Below, in pieces: positions 34,794 through 44,621 of a stretch of 64,000 nucleotides of DNA (position 1 is the first letter of the stretch; every line of letters begins with the position of its first letter). The position numbers and the translations under genes are program-made. The notes under the pieces were generated by a model. That model did no database searches and was not told where the DNA came from. It saw only the letters and a program-made list of their open reading frames with translations. Source of the DNA: Actinomycetes bacterium (GTDB lineage: Bacteria > Actinomycetota > Acidimicrobiia > Acidimicrobiales > Acidimicrobiaceae); contig JAKCDL010000009.1 of NCBI GenBank assembly GCA_021841935.1, positions 16,182 to 80,181 of the forward strand, read 5' to 3'.

Positions 34794-35378
34794 GTGAGCG
34801 ACATCAATTTTGAGGGACAACGCAGATACAGTGTGCTTGGGCTATCTGGCTCAGCCTCTAAAAACAGCTACAATACACACTTGCTAAAAGCAGTTGGGAA
34901 GATGCTTCCATCCAACGTGGACTTCAAAATTTTTGAAGGGCTAAAGGAGCTTCCCTTCTACACACCTGAGATCGATAATGATCAAGAGCGCCCGGCTTTG
35001 GCCCAGGCATTTCGCGATGCAATCCGCAATGCGGACGCTGTCATCATCGCAACTCCAGAGTACAACTACTCCGTCACAGCGTTGATCAAAAACGCAATCG
35101 ATTGGGCTTCAAGGCCTTATGGTGCTCACTCTCTCGTCCGTAAGCCAATTCTTCCTCTATCCGCTTCGATGTCGATCTTAGGAGGCGTACGGGGACAACT
35201 CCACCTCCGTGACATTCTCCATTCGACCGAGAGTAATGTGGTAGCTCGCCCCGAGGTGTTCGTAGCATCGGCTCACACCAAGTTCAACGAAGACCATGAG
35301 CTCGTCGATCAAGATACCATCAACATGCTAAAACTTGCAATCGACAGTCTCGTAGCTCACGCTGGCCTCCAAGCATAA
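34794..35378 (+). CDS. NADPH-dependent FMN reductase
   Basis: A ~194-residue flavodoxin-like protein with the FMN phosphate loop LSGSASKNSYNTHLL, the TPEYNYSVTALIKNAIDWASRP family signature and a LGGVRGQLHLRDIL dimer segment. It reduces FMN or quinone/azo substrates with NAD(P)H in the cytoplasm. GTG 34794 is chosen because GGAAAGAG lies just upstream and the longer frame from TTG 34752 adds a non-conserved leader. It is followed by a terminator at 35425. Confidence 0.9.
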   Translation: MSDINFEGQRRYSVLGLSGSASKNSYNTHLLKAVGKMLPSNVDFKIFEGLKELPFYTPEIDNDQERPALAQAFRDAIRNADAVIIATPEYNYSVTALIKNAIDWASRPYGAHSLVRKPILPLSASMSILGGVRGQLHLRDILHSTESNVVARPEVFVASAHTKFNEDHELVDQDTINMLKLAIDSLVAHAGLQA

Positions 35379-35424
35379 CCAAGCAAAGATAGGCGACTCT
35401 TAGCGCCAGGAGATTCATATCCTC

Positions 35425-35459
35425 AGTGACCCGAGCAACCTTACGGTCTCGGGTCACTT
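35425..35459 (+). terminator. terminator after FMN reductase gene
   Basis: AGTGACCCGAG and CTCGGGTCACTT form an 11-bp stem with a 12-base loop. It is placed 47 bases after the stop codon. Confidence 0.75.
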
Positions 35460-35652
35460 CCATTTAGGCAGTTCAGCCCCTTTGCCACAAAGCGCCACCT
35501 AAATTTCGAAGTAACTCGAGAATCATAAGACTTCTACGAATCTCGATCTGTTTCAAGACGGCGCTCGCACGCCTATTTGCGCATTGAATCCATCAAGAGC
35601 ACAAGGGTCGAAGGTCTTGGAGAGACATTTAGCTATAAAAGAGAATTTAGCG

Positions 35653-36153
35653 TCAGAGATACCTTTTGCGGGAAAACATCTTAGATGGAGCAGCTATTCG
35701 ATCCAAGAAAGTAAAGCCCAAGAGGTGGTCGCATTCATGCTGAATTGCTTGCGCCTCGAAGCCGTCGGTTGCTAACTTGAATGGAACTCCATCTTCATCT
35801 TCAGCCGCCAAGACCAAAGATTGGTACCGGGGTACAGCACCTGTAAAGTCGGGGACGCTCATACACCCCTCCCGCAACTCCACGAGCCCGTCCAGGCTCA
35901 CGATTTCGGGGTTGACAGCGACGATTAACCCTGAATAGGTCTTTACTCTCCGCGCATTTGCAACATCGATTACGAAGACCGATCTGTCATCTCCAATTTG
36001 ATTTGCGGCTAAGCCGACACAACCAGGAGAGACCCTCATTGTATCGATCAGGTCGGCTAACAATTCTTTTAGATCGCTATCGAAGGCCTCAACCCTTCGT
36101 GCACGGGACGAAAGGCGATGATCTCCTACTCCGATTACCTCACGAACTGCCAA
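35653..36153 (-). CDS. def: peptide deformylase
   Basis: A 166-residue metalloenzyme with all three family motifs: GCVGLAANQIG, REGCMS (metal-ligand Cys) and QHECDH (metal-ligand histidines and catalytic Glu). It removes the formyl group from nascent proteins at the ribosome. The start is TTG 36153, giving the usual MAVREVI N-terminus. It lies 23 bases after the double-ACT gene on the same strand. Confidence 0.93.
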   Translation of the reverse strand: MAVREVIGVGDHRLSSRARRVEAFDSDLKELLADLIDTMRVSPGCVGLAANQIGDDRSVFVIDVANARRVKTYSGLIVAVNPEIVSLDGLVELREGCMSVPDFTGAVPRYQSLVLAAEDEDGVPFKLATDGFEAQAIQHECDHLLGFTFLDRIAAPSKMFSRKRYL

Positions 36154-36176
36154 GGTGATCGATCATTTCAGTAGAG

Positions 36177-36716
36177 TTATAGAGCTTCAGCTTCAACCTC
36201 TTCAACGCTAACGTGCACATCTAGCTCATCGGCTCGTGCCTGGATTGCTGACTTGAAGTCGGCGAGGTCGAGGTCGACAGAGAAGGCAGCGAGTATTACC
36301 ATTACATAGGTTCCGCCTACGGATTGAGCAGATTGGTAGGACTTCAACTCAACGACGTTTCCATTCCACTCGAAGATGACCTTAGTTACGCCAGCGACGA
36401 TGCCGGGGCGGTCACCTCCGTAAACCCTCAAAGCGACTAGAAACTCTTCTTTATCGCCGTTCTTAGCGAAGGGTAGAATTTCTCTTAGTGAGAGCGTAAG
36501 TAGTAGATCTGAGAGATCCTCCTCTAACTCCTGGAGAATCGAGTTGTTATCCCGACGTTGATCAAGGTCAAAGGCGACAACCACTACGAAGTAACCTTCG
36601 AGATCTGCCATAGTAGAGTTTGCAAGATTGGCGCCCATCTTGGCTAGTGCGGTAGTCAGGCGATAGACGATGCCGGGGCGGTCATCACCAATTGCGGCGA
36701 GAATGTATCTATTCAC
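36177..36716 (-). CDS. double ACT-domain protein, GcvR-like
   Basis: A 179-residue protein made of two ACT domains (~1-80 and ~90-170), each opening with a ligand-loop motif: IGDDRPGIVYRLTTAL and YGGDRPGIVAGVTKVI. This is the arrangement of GcvR-type proteins, which bind amino acids and modulate partners rather than DNA. There is no DNA-binding part. The GTG start at 36716 and the tight spacing to def suggest a two-gene transcript. The ligand is not predictable. Confidence 0.87.
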   Translation of the reverse strand: MNRYILAAIGDDRPGIVYRLTTALAKMGANLANSTMADLEGYFVVVVAFDLDQRRDNNSILQELEEDLSDLLLTLSLREILPFAKNGDKEEFLVALRVYGGDRPGIVAGVTKVIFEWNGNVVELKSYQSAQSVGGTYVMVILAAFSVDLDLADFKSAIQARADELDVHVSVEEVEAEAL

Positions 36717-36868
36717 GATCGAACTGTCCTACCTTAGATTCGAAAAACACACACTTTATCGTAGGACTAAATCGACTCAAATGCGTTACCTGCAATCGAC
36801 TCATCCCCTCAAAGTGGGTTTCCAACTAGCCTGAAGCGTGAGTTTTCATAACCTAAGCAGGTGAAGCT

Positions 36869-37750
36869 ATGGCTATTCCTTATATTTCAATCGAGTCGGC
36901 GCTCGAGCTGGTAGAGAATCAAGGGGCGATCCTGTTGGATTGTCGCTGGTTTCTAGATGGACGCGATGCCCATCAAATCTTTTTAGAGGGCCACATTCCA
37001 GGTTCTCGCTTTCTCGATATGGAAGTGGTCGGAGCGGACCTGTCAGTAACAGGAAATGGGCGTCATCCTCTGCCATCGACTCACGACTTCGCACAAAAAC
37101 TAGCGGAACTAGGAATAACCCGGGACTCAACTTTAGTCCTCTACGACAGCGACTCCGGTACGATCGCTGCGCGTATCTGGTGGATGACTCGGCGACTATC
37201 AATAAATACCTACATCATCGCTGGAGGTATCCAAAGCTATAGTGGTCCACTCGAAGCTGGAGAGGTAGACATTGAGAGATCTGTGATCGACGCGGGGATC
37301 TCTAGATGGGAAGGATCAGTAACGACTGACGAGCTAATCAATTTGATCTCCAAAGATCGGACCATCGTAATATTGGATGCTCGAAACCAAGATCGGTACC
37401 GTGGTGACTTCGAGCCCGTCGATCCTAGAGCTGGCCACATTCCAGGAGCGTACAATCTACCGACTCGTTCCCTGATGATTGATGGCATCAATCCTGCACC
37501 TTTAGAAGGTGTCAAAGCGATTTTAAAAGAAGTCGTCGGCGAAGATGTATTCACTGAATTAGTCAATAACGAACGACAAGTAGTGGTCTCTTGCGGTTCG
37601 GGGATTACCGCATGTCACCTTTCAATGTTCGTTGAAGAAGTTACCGGCAGAGAACCGATACTCTATAACGGCTCATTCTCAGCTTGGTCGACGCGTTATG
37701 ACCTTCCAGTACAAATAGGCGGCGAACGAGGTGAGCTTCCAGCCGAATAA
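36869..37750 (+). CDS. sseA: sulfurtransferase (3-mercaptopyruvate sulfurtransferase type)
   Basis: A 293-residue tandem rhodanese protein. The first domain (~1-135) is inactive, lacking a Cys loop; the second has the nucleophile Cys242 in SCGSGITACH. A CGSG loop is typical of 3-mercaptopyruvate sulfurtransferases, while thiosulfate-specific enzymes have CRKG. GHIPGS and GHIPGA occur in the two halves as expected. It transfers sulfur to cyanide or thiols in the cytoplasm. ATG 36869 is preceded by AGGTGAAG. Confidence 0.9.
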   Translation: MAIPYISIESALELVENQGAILLDCRWFLDGRDAHQIFLEGHIPGSRFLDMEVVGADLSVTGNGRHPLPSTHDFAQKLAELGITRDSTLVLYDSDSGTIAARIWWMTRRLSINTYIIAGGIQSYSGPLEAGEVDIERSVIDAGISRWEGSVTTDELINLISKDRTIVILDARNQDRYRGDFEPVDPRAGHIPGAYNLPTRSLMIDGINPAPLEGVKAILKEVVGEDVFTELVNNERQVVVSCGSGITACHLSMFVEEVTGREPILYNGSFSAWSTRYDLPVQIGGERGELPAE

Positions 37751-37937
37751 AATGTAAGTGATCAATTACTAATTAGTGGAATATAGGTCGAAGGTCAACG
37801 TTGTAAGTAAAAGCCTCAGATTTTGAGGGAGAATCAACCTTACCGTCACAGTTTTACGACCATAAGTGTGATCTTGAAACACTGCAACCTTGAAGTAACC
37901 ATCGAACCACTGTCCAAAGACGAGAGAAACTAAGGAA

Positions 37938-39434
37938 ATGACTAACACCAAGAGCGAAAATCAATTCTCAGCCCCTGTTGGGCTGGCAATTGCGCTGATT
38001 GCTGGGGCGCAGTTGATGATCGTGCTAGATGCGACCATCGTTAATGTTGCTCTACCATCGATTCAAAGAGCACTTCACTTTTCAACTACTGGCTTATCCT
38101 GGGTCCTAAATGCCTATACCCTAACTTTCGGAGGACTACTACTCCTTGGCGGTCGATCTGGTGACCTCTTTGGTCGAAGGCGGATGTTCCAAGTCGGTAT
38201 TTTGATCTTCGCCACAGCAAGTCTTATCGGTGGATTTGCGACTAATGAGGCGTGGCTTCTAACGATGCGTGCAATTCAGGGCTTAGGGGGCGCAATTGCA
38301 TCACCGACCGCGCTCAGTTTGATAACAACCAACTTTGCCGAAGGTAAGCAGCGCAACGAAGCCCTTGGGGTCTATTCGGGTGTGTCGGCCGCAGGAGCCG
38401 CACTCGGCCTACTTCTCGGTGGAATCCTTACGCAATATGCATCGTGGAGATGGGTATTTTTCGTGAACGCTCCAATCGCCTTGATCATCGCGATCGCGGC
38501 CCCTCGAATTCTAAATGAATCAGAGAAGGAGAAGATCGATCTCGACCTTTCCGGTTCGATCCTTTCAATAGCGGGAGTAGGACTACTCGTCTACGGCTTG
38601 ATCCATGCATCTCAATCTGGGTGGACTACAACCATTACGATTGCATCCTTCGTGATCGCAGGCGTCAGCCTCATTGCGTTCGTAGTACGCGAAATGACCG
38701 CAAGGCAGCCACTAATGAAGCTTGCAATCTTTTCTGATAAAACCCGAACGTCGACTTATGTCGTAATGCTGCTCCTCTCTGCAGCTCTCTTTGCAATCTT
38801 CTTCTTCCTCACCATCTACGTACAAGAGATCCACGGATACTCACCCCTTAGGGCAGGTTTCGCATTCCTGCCAGTGAGCTTTGGAATTATGGCATTTGCT
38901 GGTTTGGGTTCAGTTCTACTCCAGAGAATCGGAGCGCTACCGCTTATTGTAATTGGACTTACAGCTGTGGCTATTGGCTTAGCCTGGCTAAGTCGCCTTG
39001 GTGTAAATTCCAGTTACGCGACGGCGATCCTTCCTCCCATGTTGATCATGGCAGCTGGCCTTGGTTTCGCCTTTATATCGCTATTCCCTACAGCACTTGC
39101 AAAGATCCCCTCCGAGATGGCGGGCCTTGGATCTGCGATGGTAAACGTAATGCAACAGGTCGGTGGAAGTCTCGGACTTTCGATACTTGTAACAGTTTCG
39201 GCAACCGCTACGACCTCTAAGATGAAGTCCCTCTTGGTCACCGCCGGACAAGCTGCTAAATCTCCCGCATATCAGCAAAAGCTCGGAGCACTAGCAGCGA
39301 TTCACGGATGGGATGTTGGATTCTTAGTTGGGGCTGGCTTCGCCGTCGTAGGTCTAATAATTGCATTAGTTGCCATTCGACCGCCGAAGGCCTCCGAGCT
39401 AGCAGCCGAAGGGAGCGTAGCGCCAGTTATTTAG
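37938..39434 (+). CDS. MFS transporter, DHA2 (EmrB/QacA) drug:H+ antiporter family
   Basis: A 498-residue membrane protein with 14 predicted helices and the family motifs LDATIVNVALPSIQRAL near the first helix, GGRSGDLFGRRRMFQ in the first cytoplasmic loop, and GGAIASPTALSLI. It exports hydrophobic compounds using the proton gradient. ATG 37938 follows CTAAGGA. No adjacent regulator is seen; the gene is followed by a hairpin terminator. A second DHA2 exporter lies at 50977; the two are related but not near-identical. Confidence 0.92.
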   Translation: MTNTKSENQFSAPVGLAIALIAGAQLMIVLDATIVNVALPSIQRALHFSTTGLSWVLNAYTLTFGGLLLLGGRSGDLFGRRRMFQVGILIFATASLIGGFATNEAWLLTMRAIQGLGGAIASPTALSLITTNFAEGKQRNEALGVYSGVSAAGAALGLLLGGILTQYASWRWVFFVNAPIALIIAIAAPRILNESEKEKIDLDLSGSILSIAGVGLLVYGLIHASQSGWTTTITIASFVIAGVSLIAFVVREMTARQPLMKLAIFSDKTRTSTYVVMLLLSAALFAIFFFLTIYVQEIHGYSPLRAGFAFLPVSFGIMAFAGLGSVLLQRIGALPLIVIGLTAVAIGLAWLSRLGVNSSYATAILPPMLIMAAGLGFAFISLFPTALAKIPSEMAGLGSAMVNVMQQVGGSLGLSILVTVSATATTSKMKSLLVTAGQAAKSPAYQQKLGALAAIHGWDVGFLVGAGFAVVGLIIALVAIRPPKASELAAEGSVAPVI

Positions 39435-39490
39435 TCTCGCTAGTCAAAGGGTGAATCCCTGATTCGATATTTGATTCACACTATAAAGTT

Positions 39491-39524
39491 GCCCGGAGTG
39501 ACGGTTTTTACTAGATCTCCGGGC
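39491..39524. terminator. terminator between convergent exporter and aacS genes
   Basis: GCCCGGAG and CTCCGGGC form an 8-bp GC-rich stem with an 18-base loop, followed on the plus strand by TCCTTCAT. Confidence 0.65.
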
Positions 39525-39649
39525 TCCTTCATATACACTTTCGCCGATAAAAGATTTCCCACGCACAACTCGCGCAACTTCATACAGTGGTTACTAGATC
39601 AAAGTACCAACTAAAACTCTTAGTAATTGCTAGCACTTCCGTCTCTTAA

Positions 39650-41716
39650 CTACTTATCGTTCATCTTTGAAGCAAAGATCTCCCTGTATTGCTCTAGGAC
39701 CCCGGGATTTGCCATGGATTCTTTTGAGACGACAAGCTCTCCATCGGTAAAGAGTCGCCTTATGGGAACCTCGATCTTCTTGCCATTTAGGGTACGAGGT
39801 ACCTCTTCCACAAAAAATATCGCATTTGGAACATGCCGTGGAGATAGATTCTCCCTTATAGCTCCCTTGACCCTTTGAGAGAGTTCTTCGCGTTGACTCT
39901 CATCTACCCCTGAGACAAGGAAGAGTATTAGCTCCCCTTCTCTCCCGACCATCGAGGTGTCAATTACGAGTGCATCTTCTACCCCATCGATCGCCTCGAT
40001 CAAACTGTAGAAGTCACTAGTTCCCATTCGGACACCGTCTCGATTCAAAGTTGAATCGCTGCGACCGAAGATGACAAAGCCACCATCGCTTCGCTCTTTT
40101 ACAAAATCTCCATGGCGCCACTTGCCCTCATAGAAGTTGAAGTATGCCTCTCGCAACTTTGAACCGTCGCTATCGCCGACAAAGTAGATGGGCATAGATG
40201 GCATGGGGGTTGAGATCACCAACTCCCCCATTTCATCAAAGACACGCTCCCCCTCCGGATTTAGCGCCTCAACCTCAATTCCCAAACCTGCCGCATTCAA
40301 AAGTCCAGCGCGGGTGTCGTGAAATGGAGAGGAGGTCAAAAAGGCGCTACAAACGTCAGTTCCACCACTAGCCGAGGCGAGATCGATATCCGACCCCAAT
40401 TGATCGACGATGTATTCGAAGCCAGCTATCGATAGCGGGGCCCCGGTGGATCCCAGCAAACGAATCGACGATACTTTTTCTCGTGGTATTTGGTACTGCG
40501 CCTTCATCATCGCTGTTATAAATGGTGCAGAAGTTCCAAAGACGGTAATACCTTCGCGATGGGCGATTTCAAAGAGTCGGCCAAAGTTAGGATACGACGG
40601 AGAGCCATCCACCAGAACAATTCTTGCCGAGAGGCCAAGGCCTGAGACTAGGAAGTTCCACATCATCCAACCGGTAGTTGAAAACCAGAAGTAGACGTCA
40701 TCAGGGGTAATGTTGAGATGAAGCGCGAGCGACTTGAAGTGCTCAAGGTAGATTCCACCGTGGCTATGCGTGATCCCCTTAGGCATTCCCGTGGTTCCCG
40801 AGGAGTAGAGGACCCACAACGGATGATTGAAGGGCAACTTCTCAGCTAAGGGTTCGGCTCTCCATGGTAGAGGTGAGAAGAATTCATTAAACGAAACAGC
40901 ATTAGGGAGCGAATCGGTGTGGGCAAGGCCGATGGCCGCCCCTAAAAGGCTCTCACTAAGACCGATAGAGATCTCCTCGATCTCTTTTTTCCTGTCGTAA
41001 AACTTGCCGTTATACTCATAGCCGCCCTGTGCTATCAAAAACGTTGGACGCAATTGACGAAATCGATCTAAAACTGCCTTCACGCCGAAGTCTAAAGAAC
41101 AAGACGACCAAATTGCACCCATCCCCGCACACGCTAGAAAGGAAGCGACGCTCTCGATTGAATTAGAGATGTATGCAACTACGTGATCCCCTCTCTTTAC
41201 TCCGAAGGTCTTTAGACGATCTTGAATCGAGGCCACAAGTTGAGCCAGAGCGTCAAAGGAGATCTCTCGCCTACTTGACTCATCGTAGGCGACAATGGCG
41301 ACTCGATCACTTCGATCACGGAGAGCAAAGTCCAAGAAGTTGAATTTGAGATCGTCAAAGAAGCGCATTTGAGATATCTCATCGCCCTTTAGCACCTTTG
41401 AAAGAGCCTCTTCATCACCACTTACTACGGCTTTGAAGAGCTCACCTTCACGAAAATCGCGCGAGTCAAATGCAAATATTGCGCTCCAAAATTGCTCTAA
41501 GTTACTGCAGCTCCAGCGGTGAATATCCCTGTATCCTTCAAGCTTTAAATTGAAACAGTCGTTTACAAACTCAATGAAGTTTGCTAGCTGGGACATAGCT
41601 GCGACTTCAGGATCGCGCTTAGTGAGAAGGTCGCCTTCTTGAATCAACTTACTTAACCGCCTATCGACACAGAAAAATTCAAAGGTTTTTAGAACAATTC
41701 CATCAAAATAGCACAA
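39650..41716 (-). CDS. aacS: acetoacetyl-CoA synthetase
   Basis: A 688-residue adenylate-forming enzyme: phosphate loop YSSGTTGMPKG, FWFSTTGWMMWNFLVSG, a GGTD motif (SASGGTDVCSAFL), GDFVKERSDGG with FGRSDSTLNRDGVR, and the C-terminal catalytic lysine in LNGKKIEVPI. The N-terminal region (YRDIHRWSCSNLEQFWSAI) and length match acetoacetate-CoA ligases rather than acetyl-CoA synthetases. It activates acetoacetate for lipid or polyhydroxyalkanoate pathways. The TTG start at 41716 is coupled to the 71-residue gene upstream: its AGGA site overlaps that gene's stop. Confidence 0.9.
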   Translation of the reverse strand: MCYFDGIVLKTFEFFCVDRRLSKLIQEGDLLTKRDPEVAAMSQLANFIEFVNDCFNLKLEGYRDIHRWSCSNLEQFWSAIFAFDSRDFREGELFKAVVSGDEEALSKVLKGDEISQMRFFDDLKFNFLDFALRDRSDRVAIVAYDESSRREISFDALAQLVASIQDRLKTFGVKRGDHVVAYISNSIESVASFLACAGMGAIWSSCSLDFGVKAVLDRFRQLRPTFLIAQGGYEYNGKFYDRKKEIEEISIGLSESLLGAAIGLAHTDSLPNAVSFNEFFSPLPWRAEPLAEKLPFNHPLWVLYSSGTTGMPKGITHSHGGIYLEHFKSLALHLNITPDDVYFWFSTTGWMMWNFLVSGLGLSARIVLVDGSPSYPNFGRLFEIAHREGITVFGTSAPFITAMMKAQYQIPREKVSSIRLLGSTGAPLSIAGFEYIVDQLGSDIDLASASGGTDVCSAFLTSSPFHDTRAGLLNAAGLGIEVEALNPEGERVFDEMGELVISTPMPSMPIYFVGDSDGSKLREAYFNFYEGKWRHGDFVKERSDGGFVIFGRSDSTLNRDGVRMGTSDFYSLIEAIDGVEDALVIDTSMVGREGELILFLVSGVDESQREELSQRVKGAIRENLSPRHVPNAIFFVEEVPRTLNGKKIEVPIRRLFTDGELVVSKESMANPGVLEQYREIFASKMNDK

Positions 41717-41722
41717 TTTATC

Positions 41723-41938
41723 CTAAATCTCTTTTGCAAATGCGGCTAGCCGTTCGGCATCAGCCTTCGCTTTTCGAAGGGCCCGTACAACCTTTGCCAT
41801 CTCACGCTCTAACTTCAACGCTGAGGTAATCTCATCTTCGCCGACCCCCACCAAGTAGTTATAGGAAAAGTCTTCGGCATAGTCGATCGTCGAATCGATT
41901 TGATCGATCAAAAGATCAAGTTGCTCCTGGTTAAACAT
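41723..41938 (-). CDS. small helical hypothetical protein coupled to aacS
   Basis: A 71-residue acidic protein (MFNQEQLDLLIDQI...) predicted to be mostly amphipathic helix, with a Lys/Ala/Arg-rich coiled C-terminal part. I do not recognise it. It ends six bases before the aacS start and provides its ribosome-binding context, so co-translation is likely. An accessory or regulatory role for AacS is possible but only inferred from position. Confidence 0.6.
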   Translation of the reverse strand: MFNQEQLDLLIDQIDSTIDYAEDFSYNYLVGVGEDEITSALKLEREMAKVVRALRKAKADAERLAAFAKEI

Positions 41939-42160
41939 AACTTACGCACCCTTTACTTAAATTTTCAGCGACCAACGATAAAAGATACTCACAGACTACA
42001 AAACCTCAATAAAGACGACACCGCTAGTAGATCCACATCAAGCAGTTGAGCAATAGGGCCAACGTCGAAGATCCACCATTTAGGAATTGACTGAAAAATA
42101 AAGAGATCGGCAATCTCCATCTCGGTAGTATTGTCGCAACTAAGTCCAAAGGAGTATGTA

Positions 42161-42883
42161 GTGAAGAAGATAGCTCTTGTGACAGGTGGGACCTCTGGCA
42201 TAGGCCTAGCCACAGTCGAAGCGCTTCATCGAAGAGGTTACGTCGTGGCATTTACCTCCTCAAAGTCTGTCGCTGCCGGCGAACAAATAGCAGGTCAAGA
42301 TCGTGAATCACTACGCTATCTCCAATGTGACGTGACCGACAAGGAGCAGCTAACGGCTGTGAAGGCTACACTCGTCGAACACTATGGTCGCCTCGATCTG
42401 TTAGTCAACAACGCAGGTTATACCGAAGTAGTGCCCCATTCAAACTTCGACGGAGCAACCGATGAGCTGTGGATGAAGATATTCACCACCAACGTCATGG
42501 GCACTTGGTGGGCCTCAACCCTCTTCTATGACCTCCTCAAGGTTGAATTAGGAGCAATAGTAAACATCACATCGATCGCTGGTATTAGACCTATTGGATC
42601 ATCGATTCCGTACTCGGTATCAAAGGCTGCATTGAACCAGATGACCCGCCTGCTAGCGGCCTCTATGGAAAATGTCCGAGTCAACGCAGTTGCGCCAGGC
42701 TTAATCGACACCCCATGGACCGAGAGTTGGGATCAACTTAGAGAAAACGTTCGAAAAGTTGCTCCATTGCACCGATCTGGAACCCCCGACGATATCGCTC
42801 AAGTAGTTGTTAGTGTCGCTGAAGCCACCTACCTAACAGGCGAAGTGATCGCAGTAGATGGCGGACTTACCCTCAAGGTTTAA
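42161..42883 (+). CDS. short-chain dehydrogenase/reductase
   Basis: A ~240-residue classical SDR with TGGTSGIGLAT, LVNNAG, catalytic Ser in NITSIAG and Tyr/Lys in YSVSKAAL, ending LTGEVIAVDGG. The cofactor motif fits NAD(P). The substrate is not predictable; the fit is to FabG-like general reductases. GTG 42161 is chosen because AAAGGAG lies ten bases upstream; TTG 42131 is the longer alternative. It precedes the sulfatase-family gene by 72 bases on the same strand. Confidence 0.88.
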   Translation: MKKIALVTGGTSGIGLATVEALHRRGYVVAFTSSKSVAAGEQIAGQDRESLRYLQCDVTDKEQLTAVKATLVEHYGRLDLLVNNAGYTEVVPHSNFDGATDELWMKIFTTNVMGTWWASTLFYDLLKVELGAIVNITSIAGIRPIGSSIPYSVSKAALNQMTRLLAASMENVRVNAVAPGLIDTPWTESWDQLRENVRKVAPLHRSGTPDDIAQVVVSVAEATYLTGEVIAVDGGLTLKV

Positions 42884-42955
42884 TTTTGACAAACACTTCG
42901 TTAATTGCGATTGTTCACCTACGAAGCGAGGGGCGAATAAAAATAGGATTGGTCT

Positions 42956-44494
42956 ATGAATAAAAAGAGAATTCTCTTTATCACCCTCGATCAGTGGCGT
43001 GGCGACTGCTTTTCTGCCGCTGGCCACCCCATAGTCAAGACCCCTAATATCGATCGAATAGCCGCCTTGGGATCGATCTTCAAAAACCACTATGCGAACG
43101 CCGCTCCCTGTGGCCCCTCAAGGGCTTGTCTTTACACGGGGACCTATCTCCACAAAAACCGATCAGTGGCAAATGGGACTCCGCTTTCGAATGACTTTAC
43201 CAACTTCGCACAAATCGCTAGAGGAGAAGGGTACGATCCCGTGCTCTTTGGATATACCGACACCTCGGTCGATCCAAGCAATCTAGCCCTCGACGACCCG
43301 CGACTCTTCAGTTACGAAGGAGTCTTACCCGGGCTTAGGCCGGTCGTGCATGACCCCTTCGAGGCCGGTTCACTCGAATGGGGAAGGTGGCTCTCTGAAC
43401 ACGGTATGGATGTACCCTCCTTCCCCCGCGATCTCTACCAGGCAGACCCCACCTTCGTCTCTTCAAAAAATCGCCCTGATACTTATGCTCCGACACAATT
43501 TCGAATTGAACAATCCGAGAGTGCCTTCATGGTCGAAAAGATCATCGAATATATCTCCCAGCGAGAAAGTGACGACTTCTTCATCCATGCGTCATTTATT
43601 CGCCCCCATCCTCCACGACGGAATCCCTATGGATTCCACGACTTCGTAGATATGGAAGAGGTAGACCCCTTCCTTGGAGCCAACACAAAGGATCAGGAGG
43701 CAAAGGTCCACCCACTTACTGAGTTGGCCCTTGGAGTTGACTTTCTCACACCTACCGACGAAGCAGATCGAAGGCAAAAGAGGGCAACTTACTACGGGTC
43801 AATCGCTGAAGTTGACCTTCATATTGGTACGCTGATCGACTTCCTTGAAGCATCGGGGATACTCGAGACCACATATGTGATCATCACCGCAGATCATGGT
43901 GATCAAAATGGCGACCACCACCTCTTTGAAAAACTGGGCTTCTACGACGAGACCTTTCACATACCACTCATAACTTCGGGGCCTGGGATACTAAAGGGGC
44001 AAAGCTTTGATGTATTTACTGAGGCTGTAGACATTTTGCCAACGATCTGCGAAATAATCGATGCACAAATCCCAAAACAATGCGACGGAAATAGCCTTTT
44101 ACCTTACCTAAAAGGCGAACCATTCCCAACTTGGTGGCGAAGTAGCGCTCACTATGAATGGGACTTTAGAAGCTTTCGCCGACGCCTCGGCGGCCCCTTG
44201 CTCCAGATTCCACCTTCATACTTTACCCTCACAGTCTCTAGAGGATCTAAATTCAAATTGGTGACATTCTCTGCTCCCACAGACTTTCTTCCGCCACTCC
44301 TCTTCGACGTCGAAGAGGATAAGAATCAAATCCACAATCTTTACTTGGTCGATGGTCAGTTCAGATCAATCGCCAGCGAATTAGCAATAGATCTTTTGGC
44401 ATGGCGCATGCGAACCGACGATCGCCGCCATGCAAACCAACTACTTACACATGAAGAAGGTCTCATTGAAGAAGAGGTGTTCACGAATCCTTGA
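42956..44494 (+). CDS. sulfatase-superfamily hydrolase, phosphonate monoester hydrolase-like
   Basis: A 512-residue enzyme of the alkaline phosphatase superfamily. The metal-binding LDQWRGDC N-terminus and the CxPSR-type signature PCGPSRACLYTG (Cys52) are present; Cys52 would be converted to formylglycine. TYLHKNRSVANGTPL after the signature resembles phosphonate monoester hydrolases/arylsulfatases. ADHGDQNGDHHLFEK supplies the metal-binding Asp/His and catalytic Lys region. It hydrolyses a phosphonate, phosphate or sulfate ester; there is no signal peptide, so it is cytoplasmic. It needs a formylglycine-generating enzyme encoded elsewhere. Confidence 0.87.
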   Translation: MNKKRILFITLDQWRGDCFSAAGHPIVKTPNIDRIAALGSIFKNHYANAAPCGPSRACLYTGTYLHKNRSVANGTPLSNDFTNFAQIARGEGYDPVLFGYTDTSVDPSNLALDDPRLFSYEGVLPGLRPVVHDPFEAGSLEWGRWLSEHGMDVPSFPRDLYQADPTFVSSKNRPDTYAPTQFRIEQSESAFMVEKIIEYISQRESDDFFIHASFIRPHPPRRNPYGFHDFVDMEEVDPFLGANTKDQEAKVHPLTELALGVDFLTPTDEADRRQKRATYYGSIAEVDLHIGTLIDFLEASGILETTYVIITADHGDQNGDHHLFEKLGFYDETFHIPLITSGPGILKGQSFDVFTEAVDILPTICEIIDAQIPKQCDGNSLLPYLKGEPFPTWWRSSAHYEWDFRSFRRRLGGPLLQIPPSYFTLTVSRGSKFKLVTFSAPTDFLPPLLFDVEEDKNQIHNLYLVDGQFRSIASELAIDLLAWRMRTDDRRHANQLLTHEEGLIEEEVFTNP

Positions 44495-44621
44495 GTGTGG
44501 TTTGAATTTCATAATTTAGGATTCATCACAAATAATTAGGGTAATCTTCCCCTACTCAATAGTCATTAATCTGCCGTTGAATGGATAGATAAATAATTCT
44601 TTTAAAAATGAGGATACGGAA

